Shown piece after piece: positions 28,101 to 40,432 of a stretch of DNA of 64,000 bases; positions within the stretch are counted from its first letter, which is position 1; each line of letters opens with the position of its first letter. A program made the translations under genes and the position numbers. Under the pieces are notes generated by a model, which was given only the letters and a program-made list of their open reading frames with translations, was not told the DNA's origin and searched no databases. Origin of the DNA: Typha latifolia (Eukaryota > Streptophyta > Magnoliopsida > Poales > Typhaceae). The DNA lies in assembly GCA_019914945.1 (NCBI GenBank), contig CM034103.1, positions 10,044,001 to 10,108,000 on the forward strand. Direction: 5' to 3'.

Positions 28101-31090
28101 AAAATGGATGTAATGCCATAACTCTTTCAACAGTTGCTACAAAGGTGATGAAGGCAAAACGAAAATAACAAATGATGCAACTAAAATTATAGTAATGGAG
28201 AATTCTATTATTTTACACAAACCTTTTTTCTAATGAGTCTAGCTGAAAGATGACTAGAAAAAACTTATCAAATCAAGATACATAGAGCCATTGGAATGCC
28301 AACCTGCCGAATAGCTGCTTCAATTTTTTTTTGAGATTCAACATCAAAAGGATCTGCATACATTAGAGCCTGGAAAATGTAACATGATTTAATATCAATG
28401 GATTGCCAAATTTTGGTGCAATATGCAGTAAGATAAACAAGACACAAATCAAAATCCTTCTAAGAATGTTAGCACGGAGAAGTAGTTAACCATGCTGAAC
28501 AAAAGTCAAACTCAAAGAAAACGGTTTTACGGTTCTAATATAGGATGTTACAAATGACAAAGAAGAAGACCCTTACAAGCTCTTCCTCTTGTTTACGCCT
28601 TAATTCTAGTCTTTGCTGGTGGCGCTCACGCAAAAGGTTCTGCAAATCATTAATGTTGTCTCCGAGTATTGCTTGTGATAATGCTGGATCATTCTACAAG
28701 TTAAAGATATAACAGATGTCAAAAGAAACCTACTAAAGAAAATACACAAGTTGAATTTTAATAAGATTGTTTGAATGTGATATCTGCATGGTTCAACATT
28801 TCAAGGTCAGGGAATGGAGAAGCACAAAATTGTAAAACAAATGAGAACCATCAAAGTAAAAGTTTGACTGGTTAAGAAATAACTCTTGGAGTTCAAGAAA
28901 AGATTAAAAAGCTTTGAGATCATGCTAGACAGAAGGTAAGATGCATGTGATTTTGATTTGCATGATATTTGGAAGTTTACTTGGCGGGGATGTCCGTCAG
29001 TCCAAATTGCAAAACTAGATGGAAGTTCAAAAATTCAAATCTGATAACTGTTTGGCACACCAAATGAGTTTCACTATACGAGTTGGAGTGAATGCAGCTT
29101 AAGTTCCCATGTTTTATTGAAACCTGGAACTATATCATTAGTGAGCAAACATAGTTTTGTTTGATTACTCCTAAGCTTTAAGCTTTAAATGATATATATA
29201 CCACAATTGAACATGGAAAGAATCATAAGAAACTCAAAATGATAAATGTATAATTGGCAATCATGTTATGAGATTTATTAAAAGTCAAATGATCAAACCT
29301 GAAGAAGTTGTGCCATCAACTGAGAATCACCGCGAATATGCTGCTGGAAGGCTTTAGGGTTCATGGCTGAACCGTCAGAGTTAAATCTTAAATCATTGGA
29401 AGGTTCCCTGAAATAATTTAACTGAAGCAATCATCACCTAGGAAGAAAATCAAGAATAGCTAAACCTGGGACAAGTGGAATACTCCAATAACAATACCAG
29501 ATATAGGATGATATGGATAGAGAAGTCAGATTTTCAACCCCTAACAGACAGTATTACTTCCTTAAACAAACTAAAAAGGAAACCTTTATTCATAAGCTTT
29601 ACCAGTAAATGCTTCAAGAAAAATTTCCAGACTAGGTTGCTCTGGTGATCCATCAGATGCATTTATTGGTATAGCTGCTAATAGTCAGAAACATGGGACA
29701 TGGGTAAAAGCATCAGGAAACAGTCATACTTTCACTTGATCAAAGAGACATGGTTTCAAGTTTCAGCCAAAGTAGATCATTTTGGCCAAAATGGATATGT
29801 TCACCAATGATTGGTAATTGTATCCATTGGTTTCAAGCTGTTAATCAAATTCAAGGTTATTGGGTTGGATTTCAAGTTTTTAATGCTAACCTAACCCAAA
29901 CTCCACTCAGAATAAGAAGTTATTGTTCTCTCAAGTCTCAACTATGTACTTTTGCATCCTACTCTATTCATACTTATAGCCTCTCTGACTCTCTTTCCCT
30001 TCCCCCTAATATCTCTGGCCCAATCAGAACAATACTGCAATGTTGATTGGCTTTGCCTAAACTAAGTACCAAAATAGTAAGGATCAAGCAAGAAATGCTC
30101 TCTCCAGCAGCCCAAGAGGTATATCATATTTCAGGTTAATCTGTTGTTATCAGACAAAAGTACTGGAAAAACACGAGTGCCAGCTTATGACATTGGATTG
30201 GCATCTATGATATATCTAAGGATCAACCCAGCAGCTGCTTACTCATAACTATTTGATGATGCAAAATGTTGCATATATGCCACTTGCACATGGACAATGC
30301 ATCACACTGAATCAATTTGCGATTCACTGACTATTTCCAAAGCAATGTGACAAAGCCTCTTTTGAATTTGAGAAGTGAAGCTACATAAGTTCCAAGTGAA
30401 GGATCAAGTGTACACGCCAACCAATAAAATTAAGTGTACATTCCAACCAATAAAAGCCTGTTTCATTCATAAAGTATACTTCAAGATACTTCAAAGTAGC
30501 TATATGTACTCAAAAATCAAAATCATTGGTGCTGGATTGTCAAATTGATAGAAGTAAAAAGAACCAAACAGAAGCATAGTACCTTTGAGCCATAGGAAGC
30601 ATCATCAGTAAGTCCCCATCTTTGACCCCCAGTGAACTCAGCCGCTCTGAGTTGTTCATCTCCTTCCCATCAAAGTTCAATTGCTGCTGCCGCAGCGGGG
30701 TGCTCGTCTGCTCAAACACTCAAACCAACAACCCAATGATACCAATCCATAAATACAAAAGGATATCAAACAAGAACCAAATCCCATATCGAGCAACTTA
30801 CCTCCACCTCAAGAAGAGCTTTCACATTCTCAACCTGCACGCGGAGTAACAAGAAATTGACTTCAAAATTGTAACTTTTTCCATCAAATCTTTGCAATTT
30901 CGCAAGATAGATTCAACCTTTGCAATCAACTCGTAGTGGGCATTCACCAAAAGAAGAATCCTGGCTACGAAACTAAAAGAAAATAATTTAAAAAAAGAGG
31001 TTAGGGTTTCGAGGGAGCTCTTACGGATTCTTCCGGATCGACGTCGAGCGTGATGAACCGATCGTCCGCAGTCATTACCGTGATCTTCAT
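16135..31090 (-). CDS. DDI1: DDI1-type ubiquitin receptor and aspartyl protease (UBL-RVP-UBA), 16 exons, 405 aa
   Basis: Exons in transcription order: 31090-31025, 30834-30802, 30707-30583, 29407-29299, 28693-28577, 28369-28304, 26492-26430, 26348-26304, 25110-25049, 20909-20816, 18799-18707, 18636-18567, 18452-18376, 18020-17975, 17813-17791, 16263-16135. All have GT/AG sites and matching phases (1218 nt). A ubiquitin-like domain (1-74, MKITVMTADDRFITLDVD) is followed by a helical domain (about 110-193). The retropepsin-like protease has the active-site DSGA at 212-215, GVGQSEILGRIHVAPLK and FLFGLDMLRKHQ. A C-terminal UBA domain (about 366-403, LVELGFGREAVVQALK) completes it. DDI1 proteins shuttle or cleave ubiquitinated substrates at the proteasome in cytosol and nucleus; here that is inferred from the domains. 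An upstream in-frame ATG at 31195 exists, but the conserved start is at 31090. The 4.1-kb intron 9 carries transposon relics. Confidence 0.95.
20049..20370. repeat. Tandem duplication of about 165 bp in DDI1 intron 10
   Basis: Two adjacent diverged copies start at about 20049 and 20213. Both contain TCAGGCTTGTTTCCA, AATTCTAAATAAAATTAGTTC, CTAAGCCTCTCCTTTAGATC and TAATGATCCTCA in the same order. Confidence 0.8.
20431..20533. repeat. 60-bp tandem duplication in DDI1 intron 10
   Basis: A 43-bp stretch beginning TAAGTAGAGCGGAATTAAAC occurs at 20431-20473 and again, identical, at 20491-20533. The period is 60 bp and the spacer is similar. This points to a very recent slippage or unequal exchange. 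Confidence 0.9.
20990..21211. repeat. Short direct repeats in DDI1 intron 9
   Basis: The words ATATCTTGATG(G/T)TTCA and CAATCATAATCTCCA recur. A 31-bp word starting ACTATTTCTTGGACAACG occurs at about 21079 and 21180. Confidence 0.8.
23133..23655. mobile_element. MITE-like element in DDI1 intron 9
   Basis: The ends form an inverted repeat of about 25 bp. The left end is GAACTATAGTAATCAGAATT; the reverse complement of the right end is GAACTATGGTTATTAGAACC. About 18 of 25 positions match. The interior has no coding capacity. Mismatched ends indicate age; the family may be hAT-like. Confidence 0.5.
23648..24169. mobile_element. Second MITE-like element abutting the first
   Basis: The left end CATAGTTCGTTG and the reverse complement of the right end CATAGTTATAAG share the CATAGTT terminus. 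The interior is pyrimidine-rich at left and has no gene. It overlaps the terminus of the preceding element, which suggests nested or sequential insertion. Confidence 0.35.
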
Positions 31091-33636
31091 CTCGTCCCCT
31101 CGCGCGATCGAATCGCGTCCTACGATGGAATTTGGAAAGGGGAATTCGCAGTTGTAAAGAGGGAGGGAAGAGAAAAGAGAAATCGCTGATGGCAACGGGG
31201 AAGCAGCATTAGATATTTATACAGATCTCGTCGTCAATAGCAAGTCCAAATTGCTTCCGAAGTGGGAGAAGGAATACGATGGTAAGCGAACTGGATTAGG
31301 ATAAATAATTACCTAAAGTTGGGAATTTTACTTTCCAATCCTTCGAAAAAAACAAAGAAATTTATAAATTTGTATTCGATTTCATGTTAGAAGATGGGAT
31401 TAATATTTAATAAAATTTTCTATCAGAGTGCTACGTGAGAATGATTTAAATTTGTTTTTTTAAGGAGAAAATTCAACCAATGTATCAAAAATAAGTAGCC
31501 CATTTGTCTAGTCTATAGTCTATCAGCTTTTAATTGTTTAGTGAACATATTATTAGTTAGATAAATATATTTTTGAAATTACGCCAATGGGATTTGATAA
31601 TTCCCAAGGTGATTAAATTGAAACACGGTTAAATTTCTACTTCTTTAAAAAAAAACATTATACTTATAAAATTACCAAAATGCTCCTTTATTTTGACCCT
31701 CTATAGATCAGCAAGAGGTGGTGTCCTCGGAACCAACATAGTCATCTCACACCGAGTGACAAATTAAGTCACTCTAATTTGAGGATATGCAAGTTAGGCT
31801 CATTTTTTTGTTGGCACATTAGCGTTTAATCACTTTGTAAAAACTGATAAGATACAATTATGTTAGTCCTAAGTAATGTTGCATATTCTCTTTTTGCTTT
31901 TCTTCTTTTGAAAGTAGATAAAGATTGGGTACATATTATTCTCTTATAAAGCTATAACCCCACATTGCTATATAGGATTCTTCCAAGTAGAGGCAACTAA
32001 TAGCAATTTAGAAAACAAATAATTTAGAATACTGGTATTCTTTTTGTCACACATAATAATCTAAGTTGGCTGCCCTCTTTAGACTTGTAAATTGGTGTAT
32101 CAAAAAGTAGCTTATAAAGGGTTATAGATAAACAATACCCTAGCAGAAGTTCTCCTTTTTTAGAGTTGTATTAACTCTTCTTCCTCTTTTTTCTTTTCAA
32201 AAGATTGAATAAGTCTTTTCTCTAATCTTTTTCTTTTTAAGGAGATAGTTCAGAGATGCATAACATTAAAATTCACTATATAGATACAACTTAATACACA
32301 TAAAAAAGGTGATAATGTGACAATCATAAATACAAGTTTCACATTTGGCTAGAAATAGACTATACAATAATATAATCACGACATCAAGTATATAACAACA
32401 ATAATAATTACAAACACTCTTACACAATCAAGAGCAAATGAAGTAGGACGGCGATTCTAAAAATAAGTCTCTCACTTGACTATTGTCGAAAGCACCATAG
32501 AAAGAGCATAATAAGAGGATTGATGGGCCTTAAATTTTTTTACATAATCAGCCATAGTAAGGACCCAAGCATAAGAGGGTTGAAGTCTTATGACTCCATC
32601 AAGACTATATGAAAATATGACATGTAGAACCCTAAAAAGCATCACCACAAATGCTATAAAAAGTAGTAATAAAAACCAAAAGGAAAAAAGATAAGACAGT
32701 GGTGGTGACGACTACGACGACAATTGCCATGGTAGTAACAACCATGATAATGATTTAGGTCATTTTAACTGTGGTAACTGCGATATGAACTTTCACATCC
32801 CCCACTAGAAATGTTATAGTTTATGACCTTAGTTGCTATGGTTGCGTTTGAGGAAAGTATTTGATCCAAAGTGAACAATCCATGATTAACTAAGTTGATA
32901 GAGTAGTAGCTTGAGTTGAACATAACTAGGGATGACAATAATGAATAAGGAAAGGAGACGAAGTAAATAAAGAAGGGAGAAGAGGGAAGAGAGGAAAATA
33001 AGGAAGTCGAAAACAAAGAAGAGAGAAAATAGATTTTCCTTGCCAAGGAGGGAAGAAAATTGACAAGGAAAAGGTAGGAGGAAGGGGAAAAAGAGATAAA
33101 GAAAAGTCACTCCCCTCCTCATAGCCAAAGAGTTAAGAGAGAGGAGAAAAAAAGATTCTTGATAATGACGAGAGAAGCTCTCATAGAAAGGAAAAACAAT
33201 TTATAATCCTAGCAAAGTAGAGTCGCTACGGAAGCGACTAATTGTGGCTTGACCCTTACTCTTATAACTCAAATAAATTATAATATTATTGAAATCAAAA
33301 ATTTAAAAACTTCCTCATTGTCTCATTATTTACATGCAATGTATAATCCTTATTGAAATTAAGGACCGTAACTTTATCAAACTAATTAAGAACCAATACT
33401 ATTTGTAAAACTTATTTTTTCTTTCTTTTAGGATTAATTATATTTTATCTCATTTGGTTTAGCTCAATTGAAAAGAAAAATTCATGTACTTCTAATTTAA
33501 ACATTAACCCTCACATGCTATTTGAATAAAAGACAACTATTTTTTTTCATCATATTTGACCATATTAGAGGATGAATTTGAAAATCTTCATTAGTGACAA
33601 AGTTGTAAAGGATTAAATAGACTTTCTAATACATCT

Positions 33637-33640
<4 letters not shown>

Positions 33641-33677
<37 letters not shown>
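33641..33677. repeat. (TA)n microsatellite
   Basis: About 37 bp of perfect alternating TA. Confidence 0.95.
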
Positions 33678-33679
<2 letters not shown>

Positions 33680-33784
33680 ATATGATTCGAACCTCACCGA
33701 GCCATCTCAAGCATGGATACACTCTATGAAAGTTTTCTCTTATTGTGTTTTAGTTGTTTATTTCAGAATAATAAGAATTGTGTA

Positions 33785-33990
33785 TATCGCGTTTGAATGC
33801 GAGAGTGGGTGCGTTCAAACGCCCCTTGCGAATGCTTGTAGGCATTCACATCAATAGAGAATGCAATTTGTGCGTTCGAATGTACGAACCACGTTTGAAC
33901 GCTCGTGTGCGAATGCCTACATACGTTCGCATCGATAAAGAACACAAAATGCATGTTTGAACATGCTCAACCCCATTCGAATATGATCAA
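33785..33990. repeat. Cluster of GCGTTTGAA / TGCGTTCGAA inverted words
   Basis: Words such as GCGTTTGAATGCG, TGCGTTCAAACGC, TGCGTTCGAATG and GTTTGAACGC recur in both orientations, so hairpins can form. The word type is the same as inside the solo LTRs at 52916-53986 and 60257-61154. LTR ends could not be found here, so this may be an old relic. Confidence 0.55.
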
Positions 33991-35067
33991 CGAGAATTCA
34001 TTGTTTCTAGGATTATTATTTATTATTTTTGGCTTATTTAGTTAGCCTCTAAAGTTGTGGATGGCAACCAAAAATATCATGATGAATGAATATTGAGTGC
34101 TATCCCCTTTTCTTTCTTTCTACCATAATCTTTCTTCTCCTTCGTTCAAGCCCTAGTTGTGCGCCTTCTTGATATTGGTGATCCTCTAACCTCTCTCGTC
34201 TGTCGAGCCCTCCCTCCTCTTTGGGATCTCAATCCTTTTCCTCCCTCATCCTTATCGCCTAAACACCACAATCTATGCACCCTATCGCCATTATCATCTC
34301 TCACCTCATTATCACCACCATCATCCCTACTTTTACGTATTTTCGTTCCAGTTTTAGTCAAAATCTACAAAGGATATAAATACTAAAAATATAGATTAGA
34401 AAGTTACGGATCGACCACCCTTAATTTCGTAATATTCCGACTACGGTAGAATATCTGGTGAATATATTTTCTCGACTGCACAGATTGCTTTCGTCCATTC
34501 GATCAAGATCGAAAAGTGGACATTCGGACCATAACATATATATATATATAATATTTATTATATATTTGTCATTTAAATTTAAATTTTTATTATTTTAGAT
34601 GAATTAAAAAACTAATTTAATCTTCTTTAATTTTGTCTCAAACGAGAATCTTAAAATTTGACCTCGATTGATCAAACATAATGAGAAAGTTAACGATTAC
34701 ATTTTAATCAAGATCACAGGGGAGTTAAATATTTAAATTAAAAGTATATGATAATTTTATGAAATAAGCCTAACCACAGTGGAAAAAATATAATTTCCGT
34801 TTTCTTTTACTTATACTAGAACTGAAGAGGAATAAATCAAGTAGCAAAACGATTGTTCAACTCATTTGGTCTTCAAATTTTCGACTTCAAAAGTTTGCAA
34901 GAAAAATTTGCAACAAGTCACCTGAAAAAGGCATCTTGAATTATTTGGACCAATAATCATCTAAAATAATTACTTTTGGTAATTTTATTAAATGAGCTTT
35001 ACAAGGTTATAATAAAGATGGACTTGTACAAATAACAGTGATCATCCTTTTGTGATCCAGCTCAGTG

Positions 35068-36844
35068 TTATTCTTCACTCTCCTCTTCCTTCCAGACAGG
35101 GAGTATACCTTGAGCTGCCAATCTCTTCTCAACCCAGAAGACTACATGTCTGGCTGTAATTTTCTTCTCATCAATGAGGAATGGCTCAACTGTACTGGCC
35201 CCTGAGCCATATGAGGATAGTGAAAAGCCTTTAGGACCTGCAAAAGATACACATATACTGCTTAGTTTTGTAAGTTGTTGTTGGACTATTGATCAAAAGG
35301 CATAGCATTAGGAAGTGGTTGGTAGTACCAGTGAGTTCTCCATTGGGGAAGAAAGCCCAAAAGTAATAGGGGATGTCCTTCTTTAGAAAGGAGCCCTCCA
35401 ACTGCAGTTAATGCAAGAACCACACAAATTTTACAGTCAAGATGGTTGTTCATTGCAACTACTACATCCAACTATCTTAGAGTCAGGGATGCATAGGCTT
35501 TAATAATTACTAATAACCAGAGCTTCAATAAAAAAACACTTGAAATGCAGATTGAGTCATAGTACTAGCTTCTCTTTCCTGACCCAACTTACTGTGATGT
35601 AAATCGAAAAATATATGAATCAAATATGAGCACCAAAAAAGAGGGAACATTAAATGCTAATATTACCATATTAACAATGTGATATTCATTTATGTTTACT
35701 TGACTTCTCTATGAGATTCTTTGTTATGTTTGTTTCCATCTCCATATATTGTAAAAAAAAGGGGCTCTCTAAATTGTAAGAAGCATAACAAGACTATATC
35801 TCACTTACCATTACTTTCAAAGAGAAAAGAAAAAGGAGAGAGAGAGAGAGAGAGAGGATATTAGTTTTTTTTCTCTAATTTAAATCGTATACTAATGCCA
35901 TACTCTTTAACTTTCACCAGTAAGATGTTAACTTTAACTATTCCACTGGAGCTTTGACCATACCATATATGCATGAATCTAAACTCATAACAAACAACTG
36001 CATTACTGATGCTTTTCTTAACCGAAAGAATAACCAACAAGGCTTTTGTCAGATTATTTCTGTAAGCTTTTCTAATAATACTTATCCAGTCAATCTTCTG
36101 AAAAGCTCTGAACTTTTTTCAGTGTTAACCTTGATTTAGACTTTAAAGTTGTTTCATTAAATGCACAATTCCAAATAAAAAATCTGATCATATAAACATG
36201 AATGCCCAATAGGTAATTTAATCTATATCCTGCAAGCCTAAATGCATCAATTATGTCCTTGTGGAGGAAATACAATTAGTCTCAATTTATTATGCAGCAA
36301 TGCAGAGAGGTAGAGCTAGTACTAACCCTGTTGTCATGAAAGGAGAGCTCAATCTGTGACACATCCTCTTGAGCTTCAAGTATGGTTTTCAGAGATGGAA
36401 TCACATCCTCTTCCATTAGCTCTGGCAATTTTTTAACAGGAGCTTTCTTTGGCTTCTCAGGAGCTGCTTTCACTGCTGGTTTAGCTGCAGTTGCCTCAGG
36501 CTGTGCTTCCTTTTTGTCAGGAACTAGTAGAAACAAATCAAGCAAAACTTCATGTCGGTTTCTATAGTAAACTGGACATTTTTAATAGGAAACTACCTGA
36601 ACCTTTTGCTATCATATATGAAACAAAAACTAATCTCGTTAATGAAAAGATAAGGCTAAGAAGTACCAGTGGCAGTTGAAGGTTCTTGAATGGCTGAGCA
36701 CGAAACACTGCCATGGGAAAGAATGATCCTTCGCGCTTCTTGTCGGCGATTGCTTGACGCAAGAGACTTGGAGATGGCCGGAAAGATCTTAGCTCCTATC
36801 TGGCTTGTTAGAGGACTAAATGTGTTGAGAGACTGAGAAGCCAT
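35068..36844 (-). CDS. ndhV: NdhV, subunit of the chloroplast NDH complex (DUF2996), 4 exons, 205 aa
   Basis: Exons in transcription order are 36844-36667, 36523-36327, 35401-35329 and 35237-35068 (618 nt, phases consistent). The N-terminus (MASQSLNTFSPLTS, Ser/Arg-rich, no acidic residues) is a typical chloroplast transit peptide. An Ala/Lys/Pro-rich linker (about 66-92) follows. The DUF2996 domain runs from about 95 to 200, with EGSFLKKDIPYYFWAFFPNG, GPKGFSLSSYGSGASTVEPF and ARHVVFWVEKRLAAQGILP. NdhV is a stromal-side subunit that stabilises the ferredoxin-binding part of the thylakoid NDH complex in cyclic electron flow around photosystem I. The upstream ATG at 36871 would add nine residues; the MASQ start fits transit peptides better. 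Confidence 0.9.
35836..35857. repeat. (GA)11 microsatellite in ndhV intron 2
   Basis: A perfect GA run of about 22 bp inside the intron. Confidence 0.9.
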
Positions 36845-38104
36845 GGATAAGAAGGTTGGTCTCACTCTCAAGTGCTTCAGCTGTGTGGATTAATTGGAGT
36901 TGAGCAGCATCTAAAACTATGCACTAGAATCAACTCAACTGGAAAAGAAATGGAATGAGGAGGGGAGAAGGATTGAGCTTGGTGTTGGTTTGCTCCTTGG
37001 AAGAGGAGTGGTGGGAATGGAGGGGCTATTGTTCATAGTGGATTTCTATCCACTAGTTTGTTTGAATGGTCCTACTCTCTCTGCACTTCTTATTCTCTTT
37101 GTTTCTTATTTGCCACTTTTATAAAACCTTCTGGGCTGTGAAACGAGTGCAAAGCACCATTGCTAGATCTGGAGTTAGTGGAACAAGGGCAAGGCCCAAT
37201 GGATCAGCCCATAACTCATCAACACTGGAAGTGTTTTGTGTTAAATTTGAAGAACAGGATACGGTGAGTAAGAAGGAAATGGTCAATTCTGATATTTTAC
37301 TATTTATTACAGAGAAAAATTCTTTGTGGAAACAATTTAAATTATTTTTTTGTGTACTTTCTCTATTTATTTTTTAATAGAAAAGTTAAATTTGTAATTT
37401 GTCATATATATATATATATATATATTTTCAATTTATCTATAACTTAGAACTATTAATAAAGAAGAAACACTTATAATATGTAATAAAGAGAAATTTATCA
37501 AAAACATCATATATTTTACATTTATTGTCATCATCCCTATTATGTGAATCCATTTCCACCTAATCGTAGCAGAGATTATTTGTTTCAATGTAGTCATTCC
37601 AAATTTGTAAGGTTTTAAATGTATTTATATATTTCAATGTAACAGAGTTTGTCGTAAAAGAGTTAACGAAATAAAATGTTAATCTTATCGGTAGATTTTA
37701 GATGAAAACTTTAAAAGACTGAGCTAAATTTTTTTTTATTTTTCACTTAAAATGCTAATTAGATTAGTAATTTTATATATCAGAAGAATACAAAAATTAA
37801 GTTTGAATACTGATAAATTAAGTACTTATAGTGAAACAAACCTCTTTTGTTATTAAGTTTGAAGGATGTTAGGTAGTTTGATAAAAAAAAAAACTTCTTA
37901 ATGGGAGACTAGTCACCTTTTACTATTGACCTTGAAAGTCCAAAATCTTCACAATAATATTCCGATTAAAGGCATAGAACAAATAAAATATCTACGGGTT
38001 TCAAGCACTTTAAATTGAACTGGTGGCTTTGACTCAGATGTACAGAGAAGTTATATATAAAGTAAGTTGTAAAGACTTTATTAAAGAATATAACAAGTTT
38101 TAAG
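36845..38104. other. ndhV promoter side and AT-rich spacer
   Basis: This is upstream of ndhV on its strand. It begins with the likely leader and promoter and then becomes AT-rich with a TA run at 37404-37425. Just before 38105 it has a TATATATAA-like box and a CAGATGTACAGAG word also seen upstream of the A-type peptide genes. No gene is supported. Confidence 0.45.
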
Positions 38105-38523
38105 ATGGGGAAGACGAGCAATTAAGTTATAGTATTCCTTTTGATCCTCTTTGCTTGCAGTTGTGTTGGAAAATTTGAGTCCAGAGCTTTGCAGTGATCA
38201 GATGTTCATTGTATGATCTCCTGTTCTATTCTACCATTGTTTAATTTTTTTCTCGTAGCTTTCATAATTCCATTCCACTATTTTTGGCCTCCTTAATTGA
38301 ATCTTTTATTAAGTTTTATCACATATTTTTGTCCCCATACTTATCCCTCTTTTTCTAACCAAATACCTAACAAAAATTTATCTCATTTTATTTCAATCTT
38401 AAATTTTTTCTTATCCGACAACTAAATAGGATATTTATGATTGCGAAGATGATCAATCAGGGTCTAAGTGTAATTAGCTCTTCTCGGCCTCTTCTTTTAT
38501 CAGTGTGGAGATAGGTATTGTCA

Positions 38524-38567
<44 letters not shown>

Positions 38568-38773
38568 AGAAATATTTGAATGACTGATGAATTGTAATTT
38601 CGAGTAATTGTTGCATAATTTCATATATTACTCTTTAATATCTATGTTTGGTTTGTTTCCAGGCCAAAACCAGCTTTAGATTTGAGAGGCATGGAAGAGA
38701 ACTCTTGGGTGACAGAAATAATGAAAACCCATCTCCTCCTAATTGGACTGAATCTCCTGGATTTGGACATTAA
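38105..38773 (+). pseudogene. B1: broken secreted-peptide gene, two exons
   Basis: Exon 1 (38105-38210) aligns codon by codon with exon 1 of the A-type genes downstream: MGKTSN, then a hydrophobic VFLLILFACSC signal-peptide core, then ESRALQ. It carries TAA at codon 7 (TTA in A1) and TGA where A1 has CGA. Exon 2 (38663-38773, after a TTTCCAG acceptor) has an open frame with RHGRELLGDRN and the tail SPPNWTESPGFGH. That frame does not match the phase of exon 1. The final SPGFGH resembles CEP-type plant peptides. Three independent defects make a functional product unlikely. An intact relative elsewhere in the genome is probable. Confidence 0.75.
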
Positions 38774-38944
38774 TACTTCACCTGTATACTAAGAGAGAAT
38801 TAACTTGAAGTCCACTAAACTCTTATCTCTTCTGTAATTGTCCTGGAACTATATTACCCATACACTGTATCATGATTGATTGGTATTTGGTAATTGATTT
38901 TTTATGCTCTCTATTAGATAAATATAATTATATAATATTTAGGT

Positions 38945-39357
38945 TTTAATTTAAAAAAATTTATATATAACACTCAGCTTTATAACGCAATTATGATTTA
39001 TACCTTACATTTTTACTATTTATAAATCGGAGCCCTCTAATTTAGCAAATATGTGTAGAAAACACTCTGGGTTAGATTTGAACTAATACTGTCAGAATAT
39101 TCCGCTAAGTAGAGATATTTTATTTGTAAAATAACTAAAATGTATTTAATATGACATGGTTGAGTGTATCTTCGTAATTTTTTTAGTTTAGTTAACTTAA
39201 CTAAGAAATTTAATTAAATTTAACTAATTGATCTAACGGGAGGATATTTTCTGTACATATTCGCTAAATCATATGGCTCGATTTGTAAATAGTAAAAATA
39301 TAAGGTATAAACTATAATTTCATTAAAAAATAGGGTCTTATATTACTTTAATTTATG
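38945..39357. mobile_element. Fold-back MITE
   Basis: About 100 bp at the left end, including TTTATACCTTACATTTTTAC and TATTTATAAATCGGAGCC, are inverted at the right end (reverse complement TTTATACCTTATATTTTTAC and TATTTACAAATCGAGCC). The interior is AT-rich and non-coding. It lies just downstream of B1. Confidence 0.75.
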
Positions 39358-40123
39358 AATCATACAAAGCATTCTTTCAAATGGCTTAGACCATTTGATA
39401 CTTATTTCAATTAAGTAGGTCTCAAAACACATCCTCCTAATCTTTAATATAAGGATGCTGTTTATATTTGATATCTTATTTAATGCTATACATGCTTGCA
39501 TCTAGAAACATATGAAACTGAATGGTTTCAAGTTATTACTATGGAAAATTATTATTTTGATCTAACAATGTGGGAACTCTAAAAAATTTGAATGTTAGGT
39601 CTATCATTTGATAGTTTGTAAAATATTTGAGAAATACTATACAAAAAAAAAAAAAAACATAAGGTGGCATTTAGATGCGGTATAAGTTCTAAATTAGTTT
39701 AGCTACATTTGTTTCTTAAACTTAAATTAAGCTGATTTAAACTGGTTTAGATTAATATATATTTAGATGTAAACTAATATAATAGTATAATAATTATACT
39801 TAATGTAAAATAATATATTTAAGAGATAAATGCTTCTTTTGCTCGTTAGGCTCGTCAATATAGATTGAAAGTCAATGGAACACGCGAAAGATATCGTCCA
39901 CAAAATGGATTGAAATTCATATCATTGCCGGTTCCAAACTTTAGTAGGTCAAACATTAGGTATCAATTGTGAAAATTGTACATGCATAGACTAGTCTTGT
40001 ACTTCAGGTATATATCATTCATTATTAAGTAAATCATCATATGATAGTGAAAATTGTACATGCATACTGATTATAAGTTGTAATATATTCCAGAGTTAGA
40101 ACTTTAAACAGACATGATATATT

Positions 40124-40432
40124 TGTGAGAATTTTATAAATCACACCGTATATTTTATCTATTTTATAATTTACACTCGTCTTTGAGCTTTTTGTAATCC
40201 GACTCTTACTTTTTTTTTATAATTCTCATTTAACACCCTCTGTTAATTTAAACGATATAGTAGTGAGGGTATCTTAGTAATTTGGTTGGTATAAGTTAGT
40301 CAAAATAATGTCAGAGTTAAACGAGAATTATAGAAAAAATGGAAGGTTAGGTTACAAAATCATCAAAAATAGGGTGTGAATCACAAAGTAGATAAAAGTT
40401 AAGGTGTGATTTGTAAAATACCCTATATTTGT
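40124..40432. mobile_element. Fold-back MITE with long terminal inverted repeats
   Basis: The left arm reads ATTTTATAAATCACACC, TTTTATCTATTTTATAATTT and so on. The reverse complement of the right arm reads ATTTTACAAATCACACC, TTTTATCTACTTTGTGATTC. The arms extend about 130 bp each, so almost the whole 310 bp can fold into one hairpin. It is absent from the paralogous block at 62 kb. Confidence 0.8.

Larger units (their letters stand above)
31091..35067. other. Gene-poor interval between DDI1 and NdhV genes
   Basis: The part next to 31091 is the DDI1 leader and promoter. The remaining 3.7 kb shows no supported gene. It holds a TA microsatellite, a palindrome-rich GCGTTTGAA cluster (33785-33990), a purine-rich stretch at 32930-33160 and AT-rich filler. 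Confidence 0.5.

Noticed and set aside
29600..29690. Possible extra DDI1 exon between exons 3 and 4
   Set aside because: The splice-like ends exist, but reading it in phase gives an early TGA, and exons 3 and 4 join correctly without it.
32765..33128. Minus-strand frames of 80-93 codons rich in Phe/Leu/Ser
   Set aside because: Low-complexity translation of a purine-rich plus-strand stretch; no signal of a real gene.
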